Source of the DNA: Geodermatophilus nigrescens | GTDB lineage: Bacteria > Actinomycetota > Actinomycetes > Mycobacteriales > Geodermatophilaceae | DNA: 64,000 nucleotides | Direction of reading: 5' to 3' | Assembly: GCF_900129495.1 (NCBI RefSeq) | Contig: NZ_FQVX01000002.1 | Coordinates: 62,001 to 126,000, forward strand | In this document: piece after piece, positions 1 to 9,074 of the stretch | Position numbering within the stretch: the stretch's first letter is position 1 | How the letters are laid out: every line of letters starts with the position of its first letter | Notes under the pieces: model-generated | Database searches by the model: none | Told to the model about the DNA's origin: nothing | What the model saw: the letters and a program-made list of their open reading frames with translations, nothing else | Made by a program: the position numbers and the translations under genes

Positions 1-1388
1 TCCTCGGCCGATCCGGGTGCCGGGACGACGACGGCGAGGCCGACCTCGCCCCACCGCGCGTCGGGGACGCCGATGACGGCGGCCTCGAGCACGTCGGGCA
101 GCTCGAGGAGGGCCGACTCCACCTCGGCGGGGTACACGTTCTCCCCGCCCGAGATGATCATGTCCTTGTAACGGTCGCGGATGTAGAGGTAGCCGTCCTC
201 GTCGGTCGAGCCGGCGTCCCCGGAGTGGTACCAGCCGTCGACGATCGCGGCCGCCGTCGCCTCGGGGGCGTTCCAGTAGCCGGCCATGATGTTGGGCCCG
301 GACAGCACGACCTCCCCGATCTCACCCGGGTCGCACTCGGTCCCGTCGGGGCGGACGACCCGCACGTCGACGAAGAACTGCGACCGGCCGGCCGAGCCGA
401 CCTTGGCCACGGCGTCGGCGCTGTCCAGGGCGGTGCCGGCCGGTGCCGACTCGGTCATCCCGTACGCCTGCTGCACGGTGATCCCACGGTCCAGCCACGT
501 GCGCAGGAGCGGCAGCGGGAGCGGGGCGCCGGCCGCGCCGATGGTGCGCAGCGCGGACAGGTCGACGGTGTGGAAGTCCGGCTGCCGGCTGATCGCGTCG
601 AGCATCGTCGGGACGGCGAAGAACGACGTGACCCGCTGCTCGACGACCACCCGGAGCGTCGCCGGCGGGTCGAAGCCGCGGACCAGGACGACGCACCCGC
701 CGCGCAGCAGCGTCGGGTTGAGCGTGCCGTTGAGCCCGCCGATGTGGAACAGCGGCGCCAGCCCCAGCGTGCGCTCGTCCGGCGTGAAGTCGAACCCGAG
801 TATCTGGTTCATGCAGGACCACGTCATGTTGCCGTGGGTCAGCGTGGCGCCCTTGGGCCGGCCGGTCGTGCCGGACGTATACATGATCAGGCAGACGTCG
901 TCGAGGGTGACCGGCTCGTCGCGCAGCACCGGCTCGGCGTCGGCCAGCAGGCGCTGCCAGTCGAGGGAGTCCGCGCCCCCCTCGAGCGGGGGCTCCGCGG
1001 CCGCCCAGTGGCGGACGGCGGGCACCTGCGCCCGCAGCGTGTCCGCCGTCGTCCCGTGCTCCCGCCCGTGGACGACGACGGTCGCGCCGGAGTGCTCGAG
1101 CACGTACCGGGCCTCGGGAGCGGTGAACCGGGCGTTGACCGGCACCCAGATCGCCCCGAGCTGGCCGCAGGCGTAGAGCGTCTCCAGCGCGGCCGGGTGG
1201 TTGGCGCCGAACCAGGCGACCCGGTCGCCCCGCGCCACGCCGAGGGCGTCCAGCGCCGCGGCCGCCCGGCGGACCCGGTGCGCGAACTCGCCGTGGGTGG
1301 TCGTGGTCCCCTCGAACCAGATCGCCGGCTTGCGCGGCGAGATGCGCAGCCGGCGCTCGGGCCAGCTGCCCAGGCCCGCGTTCCTCAC
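1..1388 (-). CDS. Acyl/aryl-CoA ligase (AMP-forming), C-terminus beyond window
   Basis: ANL-superfamily ligase that would activate a carboxylic acid to its CoA thioester through an acyl-adenylate. The 462 visible residues carry the P-loop YTSGTTGRPKG near residue 170, the adenine-site GMTES near 309 and the YHSGD hinge motif near 387. About 40-50 C-terminal residues, including the usual catalytic lysine, lie outside the window. The GTG start is chosen because it overlaps the TGA of the upstream amidohydrolase (GTGA), indicating translational coupling. It is the last gene of the dehydrogenase-amidohydrolase-ligase operon. By context it could be a hydroxycinnamate-CoA ligase (CouL-like), but medium-chain fatty acid ligases look alike, so the substrate is inference. 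Confidence 0.85.
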   Translation of the reverse strand, partial: MRNAGLGSWPERRLRISPRKPAIWFEGTTTTHGEFAHRVRRAAAALDALGVARGDRVAWFGANHPAALETLYACGQLGAIWVPVNARFTAPEARYVLEHSGATVVVHGREHGTTADTLRAQVPAVRHWAAAEPPLEGGADSLDWQRLLADAEPVLRDEPVTLDDVCLIMYTSGTTGRPKGATLTHGNMTWSCMNQILGFDFTPDERTLGLAPLFHIGGLNGTLNPTLLRGGCVVLVRGFDPPATLRVVVEQRVTSFFAVPTMLDAISRQPDFHTVDLSALRTIGAAGAPLPLPLLRTWLDRGITVQQAYGMTESAPAGTALDSADAVAKVGSAGRSQFFVDVRVVRPDGTECDPGEIGEVVLSGPNIMAGYWNAPEATAAAIVDGWYHSGDAGSTDEDGYLYIRDRYKDMIISGGENVYPAEVESALLELPDVLEAAVIGVPDARWGEVGLAVVVPAPGSAE

Positions 1389-2281
1389 CGCTGGGCGGCC
1401 GGGGCGAGGTTCAGCGCGCGGATCGCGTTCTCCTTCATGATCAGCGGCCGGACCTCGTCCTTGATCTCGAGGGTCTCGAAGTCGCGGATCCACCGCTCGG
1501 GGCGGATGAGCGGGTAGTCCGAGCCGAAGAGCACCTTCCTCTTCAGGAGCCCGTTGGCCGCCTTCACCAGCTGCGGCGGGAAGTACTTCGGCGACCAGCC
1601 GGACAGGTCGATGTAGACGTTGGCCTTGTGGGTGGCCACCGAGATGGCGGCGTCCTGCCAGGGCACCGACGGGTGGGCCATGATGATCGTGAGGCCGGGG
1701 AAGTCGGCGGCGACGTCGTCGAGCAGCATCGGGTCGGAGTAGCGCAGCTTGATGCCGCGCCCGCCGGGCAGGCCGGCCCCGATGCCGGTCTGCCCGGTGT
1801 GGAACAGCGCCGGGACGCCGAGGCTCTCCAGCTCCTCGTAGAGCGGGTAGTGCCGGCGGTCGTTCGGCTCGAAGTCCTGGAAGCTGGGGTGGAACTTGAA
1901 GCCCCGCACGCCGTGCGACTCGACCAGCCGGCGGGCGGTGCGGATGCCGGCCCGGCCGCGTGCGGGGTCGACCGAGCCGAACGGGATGAGCACGTCGGGG
2001 TGCTGGGCGGCGGCCTCGGCGATCTCCTCGTTGGACAGCGTCATCTGGCCGGTCGCCGCCTCGGCGTCGACGGTGAAGACGACCGCCGCCATCCCCTTCT
2101 CGCGGTAGTCGGCGGCGATGTCGTGCACGGTGGGGTCGTACGGGTCGCCCTTGAAGTACTGCGCCGCCGCGGCGCCCAGCTCGTCGTCCAGCGCCTTGTG
2201 GCCGTGCGCGTCGGCGTGCACGTGGGTGTGCACGTCGATCGCGACCAGCGCGTCGAGGTCGAGTCCGGTCGGGGTGCTCAC
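1385..2281 (-). CDS. Amidohydrolase_2 family hydrolase, CouO-like
   Basis: TIM-barrel metal-dependent hydrolase of the ACMSD/amidohydrolase_2 family, 298 residues. The N-terminal HxH metal motif is in DVHTHVH, with later conserved histidines in GFKFHPSF and MAHPS and the terminal aspartate in GSDYP. The GTG start overlaps the TGA of the upstream dehydrogenase gene. In Rhodococcus jostii RHA1 a protein of this family (CouO) hydrolyses 4-hydroxyphenyl-beta-ketoacyl-CoA in hydroxycinnamate catabolism, next to a dehydrogenase, a ligase and a MarR regulator. The same set is present here, so that role is a reasonable inference. Family membership is much surer than substrate. Confidence 0.82.
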   Translation of the reverse strand: MSTPTGLDLDALVAIDVHTHVHADAHGHKALDDELGAAAAQYFKGDPYDPTVHDIAADYREKGMAAVVFTVDAEAATGQMTLSNEEIAEAAAQHPDVLIPFGSVDPARGRAGIRTARRLVESHGVRGFKFHPSFQDFEPNDRRHYPLYEELESLGVPALFHTGQTGIGAGLPGGRGIKLRYSDPMLLDDVAADFPGLTIIMAHPSVPWQDAAISVATHKANVYIDLSGWSPKYFPPQLVKAANGLLKRKVLFGSDYPLIRPERWIRDFETLEIKDEVRPLIMKENAIRALNLAPAAQR

Positions 2282-3186
2282 TTCGGGGGCTCCGGGAGCT
2301 GCTGGCCCACCGTCTGCTGAGAGGGGGCGAACCGCTCGGCCCAGATGCCGGCGATGGCGTCGGGGGACCAGCCGGTGCCGTCGGCGAACTCGACGACGAC
2401 CTCCGCCGGGTGGCTCCACAGGGCCAGCCGGTCGCCGCCGATGCCGATGGCCTGCCCGGTGATCCCGGCGGCGGCGTCGGAGGCGAGGAAGGCGACCAGC
2501 CCGGCGGCGTCCTCCGGCGAGCCGAAGCCGAGCTGCTGGCGGGCGAAGGCGGGCAGGGGCTCGCCGGCGGCCAGCGCGTCGACGTACGGCTTGAGGAAGG
2601 GCACGGTCTCGGTCATCGCGGTGGCGGCCACCGGCACGACCGCGTTGACGGTGATCTCCGCCCGCGCGAGCTCCATCGCCCAGGTGCGGACCATCCCGAC
2701 GATGCCGGCCTTGGCCGCGGCGTAGTTGGTCTGGCCGAAGTTGCCGACCTGCCCGGTGGGGGAGCCGACGCCGATGACCCGCCCGCCCTCGCCCTGCTCG
2801 CGCATGCGGACGGCCGCGGCGCGGGTGCAGGTGAAGGTGCCGCGCAGGTGGGTGGTGACGACGGCGTCGAACTGCTCGTCGGTCATCTTCCACAGCGTGG
2901 TGTCGCGCAGGATGCCGGCGTTGTTGACCAGCACGTCGAGCCGGCCGAACTCGTCGACCGCGCGGTCGACCAGCGCCTGCGCGGCCTCGGAGGTGCCCAC
3001 CGGCACGACCTCGGCGACGGCGCTGCCGCCCGCGCCGGTGATGGTCTTCACGGCGGCCTCGGCGACGGCGGCGTCGACGTCGTTGACCACGACGGCGGCG
3101 CCGCAGCGGGCGAGCTCGGTGGCGTAGGCGAGGCCGAGGCCCCGCCCGCTGCCGGTGACGATGGCGACCTTGCCGGTCAGGTCCAC
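2278..3186 (-). CDS. Short-chain dehydrogenase/reductase (CouN-like candidate)
   Basis: Classical SDR of 302 residues, probably oxidising a beta-hydroxyacyl-CoA with NAD(P). The TGSGRGLG cofactor motif is near residue 11, NNAG is in the middle, and the catalytic serine (VGSPTG) precedes the YAAAK tyrosine/lysine motif. The C-terminus is about 50 residues longer than a minimal SDR and contains a DRLALWSHP segment, as in actinobacterial acyl-CoA-linked SDRs. A GTG start is chosen because GAGGAG lies 6 bases upstream; a longer frame to 3252 has no good ribosome site and is arginine-rich. First gene of the operon, divergent from the MarR gene. Confidence 0.85.
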   Translation of the reverse strand: MDLTGKVAIVTGSGRGLGLAYATELARCGAAVVVNDVDAAVAEAAVKTITGAGGSAVAEVVPVGTSEAAQALVDRAVDEFGRLDVLVNNAGILRDTTLWKMTDEQFDAVVTTHLRGTFTCTRAAAVRMREQGEGGRVIGVGSPTGQVGNFGQTNYAAAKAGIVGMVRTWAMELARAEITVNAVVPVAATAMTETVPFLKPYVDALAAGEPLPAFARQQLGFGSPEDAAGLVAFLASDAAAGITGQAIGIGGDRLALWSHPAEVVVEFADGTGWSPDAIAGIWAERFAPSQQTVGQQLPEPPK

Positions 3187-3250
3187 GGGACTCCTCGGGC
3201 GACGATGGGGAGGACGCCGGGCCGGTCGGCCGCGCGGCGTGACACGGGCC

Positions 3251-3280
3251 ACGCTAGGGCGATATCGTGGAGGTTGTCAA
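3251..3280 (-). promoter_or_regulatory. Promoter of the SDR-amidohydrolase-ligase operon
   Basis: On the minus strand TTGACA (3275-3280) is followed after 18 bases by TAGCGT (3251-3256), a good actinobacterial housekeeping-type promoter about 60 bases upstream of the dehydrogenase start. The -35 lies inside a GntR-type palindrome described separately. Confidence 0.6.
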
Positions 3281-3285
3281 CGATT
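3272..3285. promoter_or_regulatory. GntR-type operator, copy 1
   Basis: GGTTGTCAACGATT matches the imperfect palindrome GATyGTyrACrATC also present at 19694 and 25381 in this window. It covers the -35 of the minus-strand SDR operon and lies 9 bases before the MarR start codon, so a bound protein would affect both genes. GTnnAC is the usual core of FadR/VanR-type GntR sites. Which regulator binds is inference. Confidence 0.5.
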
Positions 3286-3294
3286 GAGGAGTGC

Positions 3295-3738
3295 ATGAAC
3301 CTGGGCTCGCTGGCCGACGACGCCGGCTTCCTGCTGTCCCGCGCCAGCGGTCTCGTCGTCCGCGGCGCCAACGCGGTCCTGGCCGAGCACGGGCTGCGCG
3401 TCCGGCAGTACTCGGTGCTGTCCCTCGCCGTCGACGCGGCCGACGGGATCTCCCAGCGCGACCTCGCCGGGGCGCTCGGCCTCGACCCCAGCCAGGTGGT
3501 CGGGCTCGTCGACGAGCTGCAGGCCGCGGGCCTGGTCGACCGGCGGCCGTCACCGGGCGACCGGCGCACCCGGCTGGTCGTGGCGACGGCGCGGGGGTGC
3601 GAGGTCCGGGCGGCGGCGGCCGAGGGCGCGCGGGCCGACGTGCGACGGCAACTGGGCGCGCTGACCGGTGCCGAGCAGGAGACGCTGCGCGCCCTGCTTG
3701 CCCGGGTGGTGACCGAGGCCGGCTCCCGCGGCGACTGA
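3295..3738 (+). CDS. MarR-family transcriptional regulator
   Basis: 147-residue winged-helix regulator. The recognition region (ISQRDLAGALGLDPSQVVGLVDELQAAGLVDRR, about residues 57-90) is followed by the MarR wing SPGDRRTRLV. The ATG start has GAGGAG 5 bases upstream. It is divergent from the dehydrogenase-amidohydrolase-ligase operon, as CouR is from hydroxycinnamate genes in Rhodococcus. It would therefore be expected to repress that operon until an aryl-CoA thioester appears (inference). A GntR-type palindrome lies in the same intergenic space, so two regulators may meet here. Confidence 0.85.
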   Translation: MNLGSLADDAGFLLSRASGLVVRGANAVLAEHGLRVRQYSVLSLAVDAADGISQRDLAGALGLDPSQVVGLVDELQAAGLVDRRPSPGDRRTRLVVATARGCEVRAAAAEGARADVRRQLGALTGAEQETLRALLARVVTEAGSRGD

Positions 3739-3781
3739 GGCGGGAACCGCCGGCGCGGTCCGGTTGGTCCTGTCCGTGCGC

Positions 3782-3840
3782 CCGGGTGTCGACCTGCTGC
3801 CGTCTCCCGGCCCGGGAGGCAGCAACGAGTCGACACCCGG
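3782..3840. repeat. Dispersed palindromic element, copy 1 (bidirectional terminator-like)
   Basis: Outer arms CCGGGTGTCGAC and GTCGACACCCGG enclose inner arms TGCTGCC / GGCAGCA and CTCCCGG / CCGGGAG. The element lies between the convergent MarR and aldehyde dehydrogenase genes. A closely related element at 37319-37375 lies between another convergent pair. A shared role as an intergenic terminator or REP-like element is inferred. Confidence 0.65.
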
Positions 3841-3890
3841 CGGTGTCGACGCCGGGCCGGCGGGCGTGCGCGCCGCCGGCCCGGCGGGAC

Positions 3891-5390
3891 TCAGTGCGCG
3901 GCCCCCGCCTCGCGGGTCTCGTCCGCGCCGTGGGCGATCGACCGGGTGTCCTGGAACGCCCGGACGCCCTCGATGCCCTGCTCCCGGCCCATGCCCGAGG
4001 ACTTCATGCCGCCGAACGGCGCCCGCAGGTCCAGCCGCGCCGCGCCGTGGTCGTTGACCCAGACGTAGCCGCACTCGAGCCGCCCGCCCAGCCGGTTGGC
4101 GGCATCGGCGTCCGCGGTCCAGACCGAGGCGCACAGGCCCGCCCACGTGTCGTTGGCCAGCCGGACCGCCTCGTCGTCGTCGTCGAAGGGCAGCACCGGG
4201 ATGACCGGGCCGAACTGCTCCTGGGTGACGACGCGCAGCGACGGGTCGGGGTCGACGACGACGGCCGGGCGCAGGAAGTTGCCCTCGGCGAACTCGCCGC
4301 CGGGGAGCTCGCCGAACTCCAGCACGGTCGCCCCGGAGTCCTTCGCCTCCTCGATGATCTCCGCGACGAAGGCCTTCTGCGCCGGCTGGTGCAGCGGGCC
4401 CATCGTGGTGCCCTCGGCCAGCCCGTGGCCAAGGACGGTCCGCTCGAGCCGGGCCGACAGGCCGGCCACCAGCTCGTCCATCCGCGACCGGTGCACGTAG
4501 ATCCGCTTGGCGTTCATGCAGATCTGGCCGGTGGTGTCGTAGACGGCGCTGAACAGCCGGTCCAGGTGCTCGTCGTCGAGGACGGCGTCGGCCCGGACGA
4601 TCGCCGGGTCGTTGCCGCCGAGCTCGAGGGTGACCCGGGTGAGGCTCCGCGAGGCCATCTCCATGATCTTCTTGCCGCCGTTGACGCTGCCGGTGAAGCA
4701 GACCTTGGCGACGGCGGGGTTCTCGATCAGCCCGGCCATCTCGCTGTCCCGGCCGGTGACCACGTTGACCACGCCGGGCGGCAGCTTCTCCGCCACGCGC
4801 TGCACCAGCCGGGTGGTGGCCAGCGGCGTCGACGGCGGTGGCTTGACGATGACGGTGTTGCCGGCCAGCAGCGCGTGCGGGAGCGACGCGGCGAGGATGG
4901 CGATCGGCCAGTTGAACGGCACGATGATCGTCACCACGCCGAGCGGCTGGTGGGCGACGGTGGTCTGCACGGGGATCCCCGGCGCGGGCGGCAGCACCTT
5001 GGTGGCCTCCACCTCGTCGGCGAGGGAGAGCGCGAGCTGCCACCGGATCTCGAAGACCAGGGCGTCCACCCAGGCCTCGTGGACGATCTTGCCGTTCTCC
5101 AGCGAGAGGACCCGGGCGTCCTCGTCGCGCTCGTCGGCCAGGCCCTCGATCGCGGCGGCCATGGCGGCGGCACGCTCGGTCGCGGGCATCGCCGACCAGG
5201 CGGGGTAGGCCGACCGGGCGGCTGCGACGGCGTCGGCGACGTCGTCGGCGGTGGCCGCCGCCGCCGTGCCGACGACGACGCCCGGCCGGGCCGGGTCGAC
5301 GACCTCGAGCACCTCCGCCGTGGTCCGTGCCTCGCCACCGATGTAGAGCCCCGTGGTGACCGGGGCCGCCGTGTCGATCGTGCTCGTCAT
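3891..5390 (-). CDS. Aldehyde dehydrogenase family protein
   Basis: NAD(P)-dependent aldehyde dehydrogenase of 499 residues, the family's normal length. It shows the Rossmann segment VPFNWP, the general-base glutamate in LELGGNDPAIV, the nucleophilic cysteine in GQICMNAKR and the C-terminal PFGGMKSSG motif. Asn-Asp replaces the commoner Lys-Ser/Asp after LELGG. The ATG start overlaps the folP TGA (ATGA), so it is the last gene of the folD-pabBC-folP-aldehyde dehydrogenase string. Candidate substrates are aromatic aldehydes from side-chain shortening or formaldehyde from O-demethylation; sequence does not decide. It ends convergently with the MarR gene. Confidence 0.88.
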   Translation of the reverse strand: MTSTIDTAAPVTTGLYIGGEARTTAEVLEVVDPARPGVVVGTAAAATADDVADAVAAARSAYPAWSAMPATERAAAMAAAIEGLADERDEDARVLSLENGKIVHEAWVDALVFEIRWQLALSLADEVEATKVLPPAPGIPVQTTVAHQPLGVVTIIVPFNWPIAILAASLPHALLAGNTVIVKPPPSTPLATTRLVQRVAEKLPPGVVNVVTGRDSEMAGLIENPAVAKVCFTGSVNGGKKIMEMASRSLTRVTLELGGNDPAIVRADAVLDDEHLDRLFSAVYDTTGQICMNAKRIYVHRSRMDELVAGLSARLERTVLGHGLAEGTTMGPLHQPAQKAFVAEIIEEAKDSGATVLEFGELPGGEFAEGNFLRPAVVVDPDPSLRVVTQEQFGPVIPVLPFDDDDEAVRLANDTWAGLCASVWTADADAANRLGGRLECGYVWVNDHGAARLDLRAPFGGMKSSGMGREQGIEGVRAFQDTRSIAHGADETREAGAAH

Positions 5391-6283
5391 GCGGATCGAT
5401 CCCTTCCTTCTCCTGCGTGGTGGGTGCTGTGCGGTCGAGCATCGGGAAGCGGGCGCCCCGCGTCCACGGTCCTGTCGACGGCCGCGAGGAGGCGGACCGC
5501 GTCCGCGCTGCCGGCGACGTCGTGCACCCGCACGCCCCAGGCGCCGGCGCGGGCGGCCAGCACGGTGGTGGCCAGGGTCGCGGCGTCGCGCCGGGCGGGC
5601 GGCGGGGGAGGCTCGCCGGGTGGCGCCAGCACGGCGCCGAGGAAGCGCTTGCGGGAGGCGCCGACCAGGACGGGGAAGCCGAGGTCGGCGATCCGGTCCA
5701 GGCCGGCCAGCAGCGCGAGGTCGTGCCCGGGCAGCTTCGCGAACCCCAGCCCGGGGTCGACGACGATCCGGTCGGCCGCCACGCCCGCCGCCATGGCCGC
5801 GTCGACGCGCCGGCACAGCTCCCGCCGCACGTCGGCCACCACGTCCCCGTAGGCGGCCTCGGCGTACATGTCGCGGCTCCCGCCCCGCCGGTGCATGAGC
5901 ACCCAGGGCACGCCGGCGTCGGCGACCACGCGGGCCATGTCCGGGTCCGCGAGGCCCCCGCTGACGTCGTTGACCATCGCTGCCCCCGCCCCGAGGGCCG
6001 CCGTGGCCACCGCGGCGCGGGTCGTGTCGACGCTGACCGCGACGCCCGCCCGCGCGAGGGCGGCGACCACCGGCAGGACGCGGCGGCACTCCTCCCCGGC
6101 GTCCACCCTCCCGGCGCCGGGCCGCGTGGACTCCCCGCCGACGTCCACCCAGTCGGCGCCGTCGGCGGCCAGCGCGAGCCCGTGCGCGACCGCGGCCTCG
6201 GCGGTGGCGTGGCGGCCGCCGTCGGAGAACGAGTCCGGCGTGACGTTGAGGACCCCCATGACGACGCAGCGGCCGGCGGTCAC
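5387..6283 (-). CDS. folP: Dihydropteroate synthase
   Basis: Condenses p-aminobenzoate with 6-hydroxymethyl-7,8-dihydropterin diphosphate to dihydropteroate in folate synthesis. The hallmark MGVLNVTPDSFSDGG is near residue 9. Further pterin-site motifs are GGESTRPGA, the NDVSGG block, DPGLGFAK and GASRKRFLG. The product is 298 residues, slightly longer than usual, with a proline/alanine-rich tail. The GTG start overlaps the pabBC stop (GTGA); an internal ATG at 6259 is an alternative. It sits with pabBC, folD and metF rather than with folB/folK, which suggests an accessory copy raising folate capacity for the O-demethylases nearby (inference). Confidence 0.93.
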   Translation of the reverse strand: MTAGRCVVMGVLNVTPDSFSDGGRHATAEAAVAHGLALAADGADWVDVGGESTRPGAGRVDAGEECRRVLPVVAALARAGVAVSVDTTRAAVATAALGAGAAMVNDVSGGLADPDMARVVADAGVPWVLMHRRGGSRDMYAEAAYGDVVADVRRELCRRVDAAMAAGVAADRIVVDPGLGFAKLPGHDLALLAGLDRIADLGFPVLVGASRKRFLGAVLAPPGEPPPPPARRDAATLATTVLAARAGAWGVRVHDVAGSADAVRLLAAVDRTVDAGRPLPDARPHSTHHAGEGRDRSA

Positions 6284-8076
6284 GGGCCGCCACCCGGGGA
6301 CGCGGCCACCACCGGCTCGCGGGCGGGGACGAGGTGCGCCGGGCGCCGGCCGCGCAGCGAGTTGAGCACCGCGACCTCCTCGGCGGCGTGAAGGTCGGCG
6401 ACGGTGAGCACCCGCTCGGCCAGCAGCCCATGCTCCAGCAGCCGCGCCCGCTCGACGCCGGGGAGGCAGCCGGAGGAGGTCGGCGGGGTCCACCACCGGC
6501 CGCCGAGCCGGAGGGCCACGTTCGCCGTGGTGGTCTCGGTGAGCTCGCCCCGCCGGTTGACCAGCACGACGTCGTCTGCCTCCGGGTGGGCCAGCGCCCG
6601 GGTCAGGTAGACGTCGCGGCGGGTGCTCTTGTGCTGCAGCCACGGGTCGGCGTCGTCCACGGGGTCGTCGCTGAGCGCGAGCCGCACGGGCCCGGCCGGC
6701 GGAGGGGGCGCGGGCCCGACCTCGACGTCGAGGTCGCCGTCGCGGGACAGCAGGAGCCGGACCCGGGCCGGCCCGGCGCACCCCGCGACCGCGCGGTGCA
6801 GCGCCGCGAGGGCCGCCGCCGCGTCGAACCGGAAGCCGGCCCAGTGGGCCGAGTCGCCCATCCGGGCCAGGTGCCGGGCGGCGTGGCGGAGCTCCCCGCC
6901 GGCGGTGAGGGCCAGGGTCTCGAGCAGCCGGTGCTCGGTGACGTCGTGCGTGAGGACGACGGCCTTCGCGTGCAGCTCGGCCCGCTCGCGGGCGGGGTCG
7001 GAGTCCCAGGTGATGCCGCCGCCCGCGCCGTAGACGGCCCCGCCGGTGGCGCGGTCGACGACGGCGGTGCGGATGGCGACGGAGAAGCGCGCCCGGACCG
7101 GGGCCGACGGCGGCCCGACCAGGCCGACGGCGCCGCAGTACACCCCGCGCGGCGCCGGCTCCAGCTCCCCGATCAGCCGCATGGTGGCCCGCTTCGGGGC
7201 GCCGGTGACCGAGCCGCACGGGAACAGCGCGGTGAACAGGTCCAGCAGCGTGGTCCCGGCCGGCACCCGGGCGCTCACCTGCGAGGTCAGCTGCCAGACG
7301 GTGGGGTAGCGCTCGAGCGCGAACAGCTCGTCGACCACCACGCTGCCCACCTCCGCCACCCGGCCCAGGTCGTTGCGGAGCAGGTCGACGATCATCAGGT
7401 TCTCGGCCCGCTCCTTGGCGCTCGCGAGCAGGGCGCGGCTGCGCTCGGTGTCCTCGGCGGTGGTGCGGCCGCGGGGGGCGGTGCCCTTCATCGGGCGGGT
7501 CCGGACGACGTCGCCCGCCCACTCGAAGAACAGCTCCGGGCTGGCGCCGGCGACCACGTGCCGGCCGAGGTCGAGGTAGGCGTTGTGCGCGCCGCGCTGG
7601 GCGAGGGCGAGGCGGGCGTAGAGGGCCCCGGGGTCGCCGGCGGCGGGGGAGCGGAGCCGGTCGGTGAGGTTGCACTGGTAGGTCTCGCCCGCGGCGATCC
7701 GCTCGCGGACGACCGCGACCGCGTGCGCGTGCTCGGCGTCGGTCCGGTCGGGGCGCCACGCCGGGCCCGGGGGAGCGGCGGCCGCGGGCGGGCGCACCGG
7801 CTCGACGCGGGTGGGCTCGCCGCACAGGCCGAACCACACCAGCGGCGGCTGCCCCGGCGGCGTCGGGCCGCCCGGCAGCCGGGGGTCCAGGCCGGAGGCG
7901 GCCTCGTAGGCGACGTACCCGTAGGCCCAGCTCCCGGCCTCCGTGGCGTCGTGCACCTCCCGGAGCACCCCGGCGACCTCGTCGGGGTGCACCGCGGTGA
8001 GCACCCGGGACGGCGGCGGGCACAGCAGCGCCTCCCCGGCGCGCAGGTCGTCGAACCGTGCCCAGGGGGCGGCCAT
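6280..8076 (-). CDS. pabB: Fused aminodeoxychorismate synthase component I / aminodeoxychorismate lyase
   Basis: 598-residue bifunctional protein making p-aminobenzoate. The N-terminal chorismate-binding half (about residues 60-375) has RPMKGTAPRG with the active-site lysine, ENLMIVDLLRNDLGR, FPCGSVTGAPK and GAGGGITWDSD. The C-terminal class IV aminotransferase-fold half (about 385-595) has HKSTRR with the PLP lysine and the TETTTANV block, as in PabC. A separate PabA glutaminase is needed and is not in this window. The ATG overlaps the folD stop by one base (TGATG) and the gene's own stop overlaps the folP GTG. It supplies the pABA used by the adjacent folP product. Confidence 0.9.
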   Translation of the reverse strand: MAAPWARFDDLRAGEALLCPPPSRVLTAVHPDEVAGVLREVHDATEAGSWAYGYVAYEAASGLDPRLPGGPTPPGQPPLVWFGLCGEPTRVEPVRPPAAAAPPGPAWRPDRTDAEHAHAVAVVRERIAAGETYQCNLTDRLRSPAAGDPGALYARLALAQRGAHNAYLDLGRHVVAGASPELFFEWAGDVVRTRPMKGTAPRGRTTAEDTERSRALLASAKERAENLMIVDLLRNDLGRVAEVGSVVVDELFALERYPTVWQLTSQVSARVPAGTTLLDLFTALFPCGSVTGAPKRATMRLIGELEPAPRGVYCGAVGLVGPPSAPVRARFSVAIRTAVVDRATGGAVYGAGGGITWDSDPARERAELHAKAVVLTHDVTEHRLLETLALTAGGELRHAARHLARMGDSAHWAGFRFDAAAALAALHRAVAGCAGPARVRLLLSRDGDLDVEVGPAPPPPAGPVRLALSDDPVDDADPWLQHKSTRRDVYLTRALAHPEADDVVLVNRRGELTETTTANVALRLGGRWWTPPTSSGCLPGVERARLLEHGLLAERVLTVADLHAAEEVAVLNSLRGRRPAHLVPAREPVVAASPGGGP

Positions 8077-8984
8077 CAGGCCGGGACCTCCCGCGGGACC
8101 TCCTGCTCGACGCCCTGCTCGGCGCCCTGCTCGACGTCCTGCTGCGCCCGCGCCGCGGCCAGCGTGTTGGCGAGCAGCATCGCGATCGTCATCGGCCCGA
8201 CGCCGCCGGGCACCGGCGTGAGCGCGCCCGCCACCTCCGCGGCCGGGTCGTGGTCGACGTCGCCGCGCAGCCCGTCCTCGCCGCGGTGGATGCCCACGTC
8301 GACGACGACCGCCCCGGGCTTGACGGCGTCCGCGCCGACCAGGCCGGGGATGCCCGCCGCGACGACGAGCACGTCCGCGCGCCGGCACACCTCGGCGAGG
8401 TCGCGCGTGCGCGAGTGGCAGATCGTCACGGTCGCGTCGCGGGCCAGCAGCAGCTGCGCCATGGGCCGGCCGACCAGCACCGACCGGCCGACGACGACGG
8501 CCTCGGCGCCCGCGAGGGGGACCTCGTACTCGTCGAGCAGCGCCATCACCCCGGCCGGCGTGCACGGGCGCAGCCCCGGCCGGCCCTGGGCGAGCAGGCC
8601 GGCGTTGTCCGTCGTCAGGCCGTCGACGTCCTTCGCCGCGGGGATGCGGGCGACGAGGGCGTCGGCGTCGAGGTGGGCCGGCAACGGCAGCTGCAGGAGG
8701 ATCCCGGACACCGCCGGGTCGGCGGCCAGCTCGTCGACGAGCGCGGCCACGGTCTCCTGGCCGGCGTCGGCGGGCAGGTGCCGGTGCAGGTCGCGCATGC
8801 CCGCCTCGACCGACAGCCGGCGCTTGTTGCGGACGTAGACCTCCGACGCGGGGTCGTCCCCGACCAGCACGGTCGCGAGTCCCGGGGCGGTGCCGCCCGC
8901 GGCGACCAGCTCCGCCACCCCGGCCGCGACCTCCTCGCGGACCCGCCGCGCCACCGCCTTGCCGTCGATCACCCGTGCGGTCAC
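8076..8984 (-). CDS. folD: Methylenetetrahydrofolate dehydrogenase / methenyltetrahydrofolate cyclohydrolase
   Basis: Interconverts 5,10-methylene-, 5,10-methenyl- and 10-formyl-tetrahydrofolate with NADP. The 302-residue sequence contains YVRNKRR with the catalytic lysine, [29 protein letters not shown] and [10 protein letters not shown]. The last 20 residues are a glutamine/glutamate-rich tail beyond the normal end. The GTG start has GGAGG about 8 bases upstream. With metF (5-methyl to 5,10-methylene) and purU at 33339 (10-formyl to formate plus THF), it would complete a route that drains methyl groups from O-demethylation and regenerates free tetrahydrofolate (inference from gene content). 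Confidence 0.95.
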   Translation of the reverse strand: MTARVIDGKAVARRVREEVAAGVAELVAAGGTAPGLATVLVGDDPASEVYVRNKRRLSVEAGMRDLHRHLPADAGQETVAALVDELAADPAVSGILLQLPLPAHLDADALVARIPAAKDVDGLTTDNAGLLAQGRPGLRPCTPAGVMALLDEYEVPLAGAEAVVVGRSVLVGRPMAQLLLARDATVTICHSRTRDLAEVCRRADVLVVAAGIPGLVGADAVKPGAVVVDVGIHRGEDGLRGDVDHDPAAEVAGALTPVPGGVGPMTIAMLLANTLAAARAQQDVEQGAEQGVEQEVPREVPA

Positions 8985-9074
8985 CGTGCTGTCCTCCAGG
9001 GGGTCGGCCGCGCGGGACGCGCCGGCGCGTGCGTCGTGGACCGCCGTCTCAGGCGATGAGGTGCGGCGAGGTCG

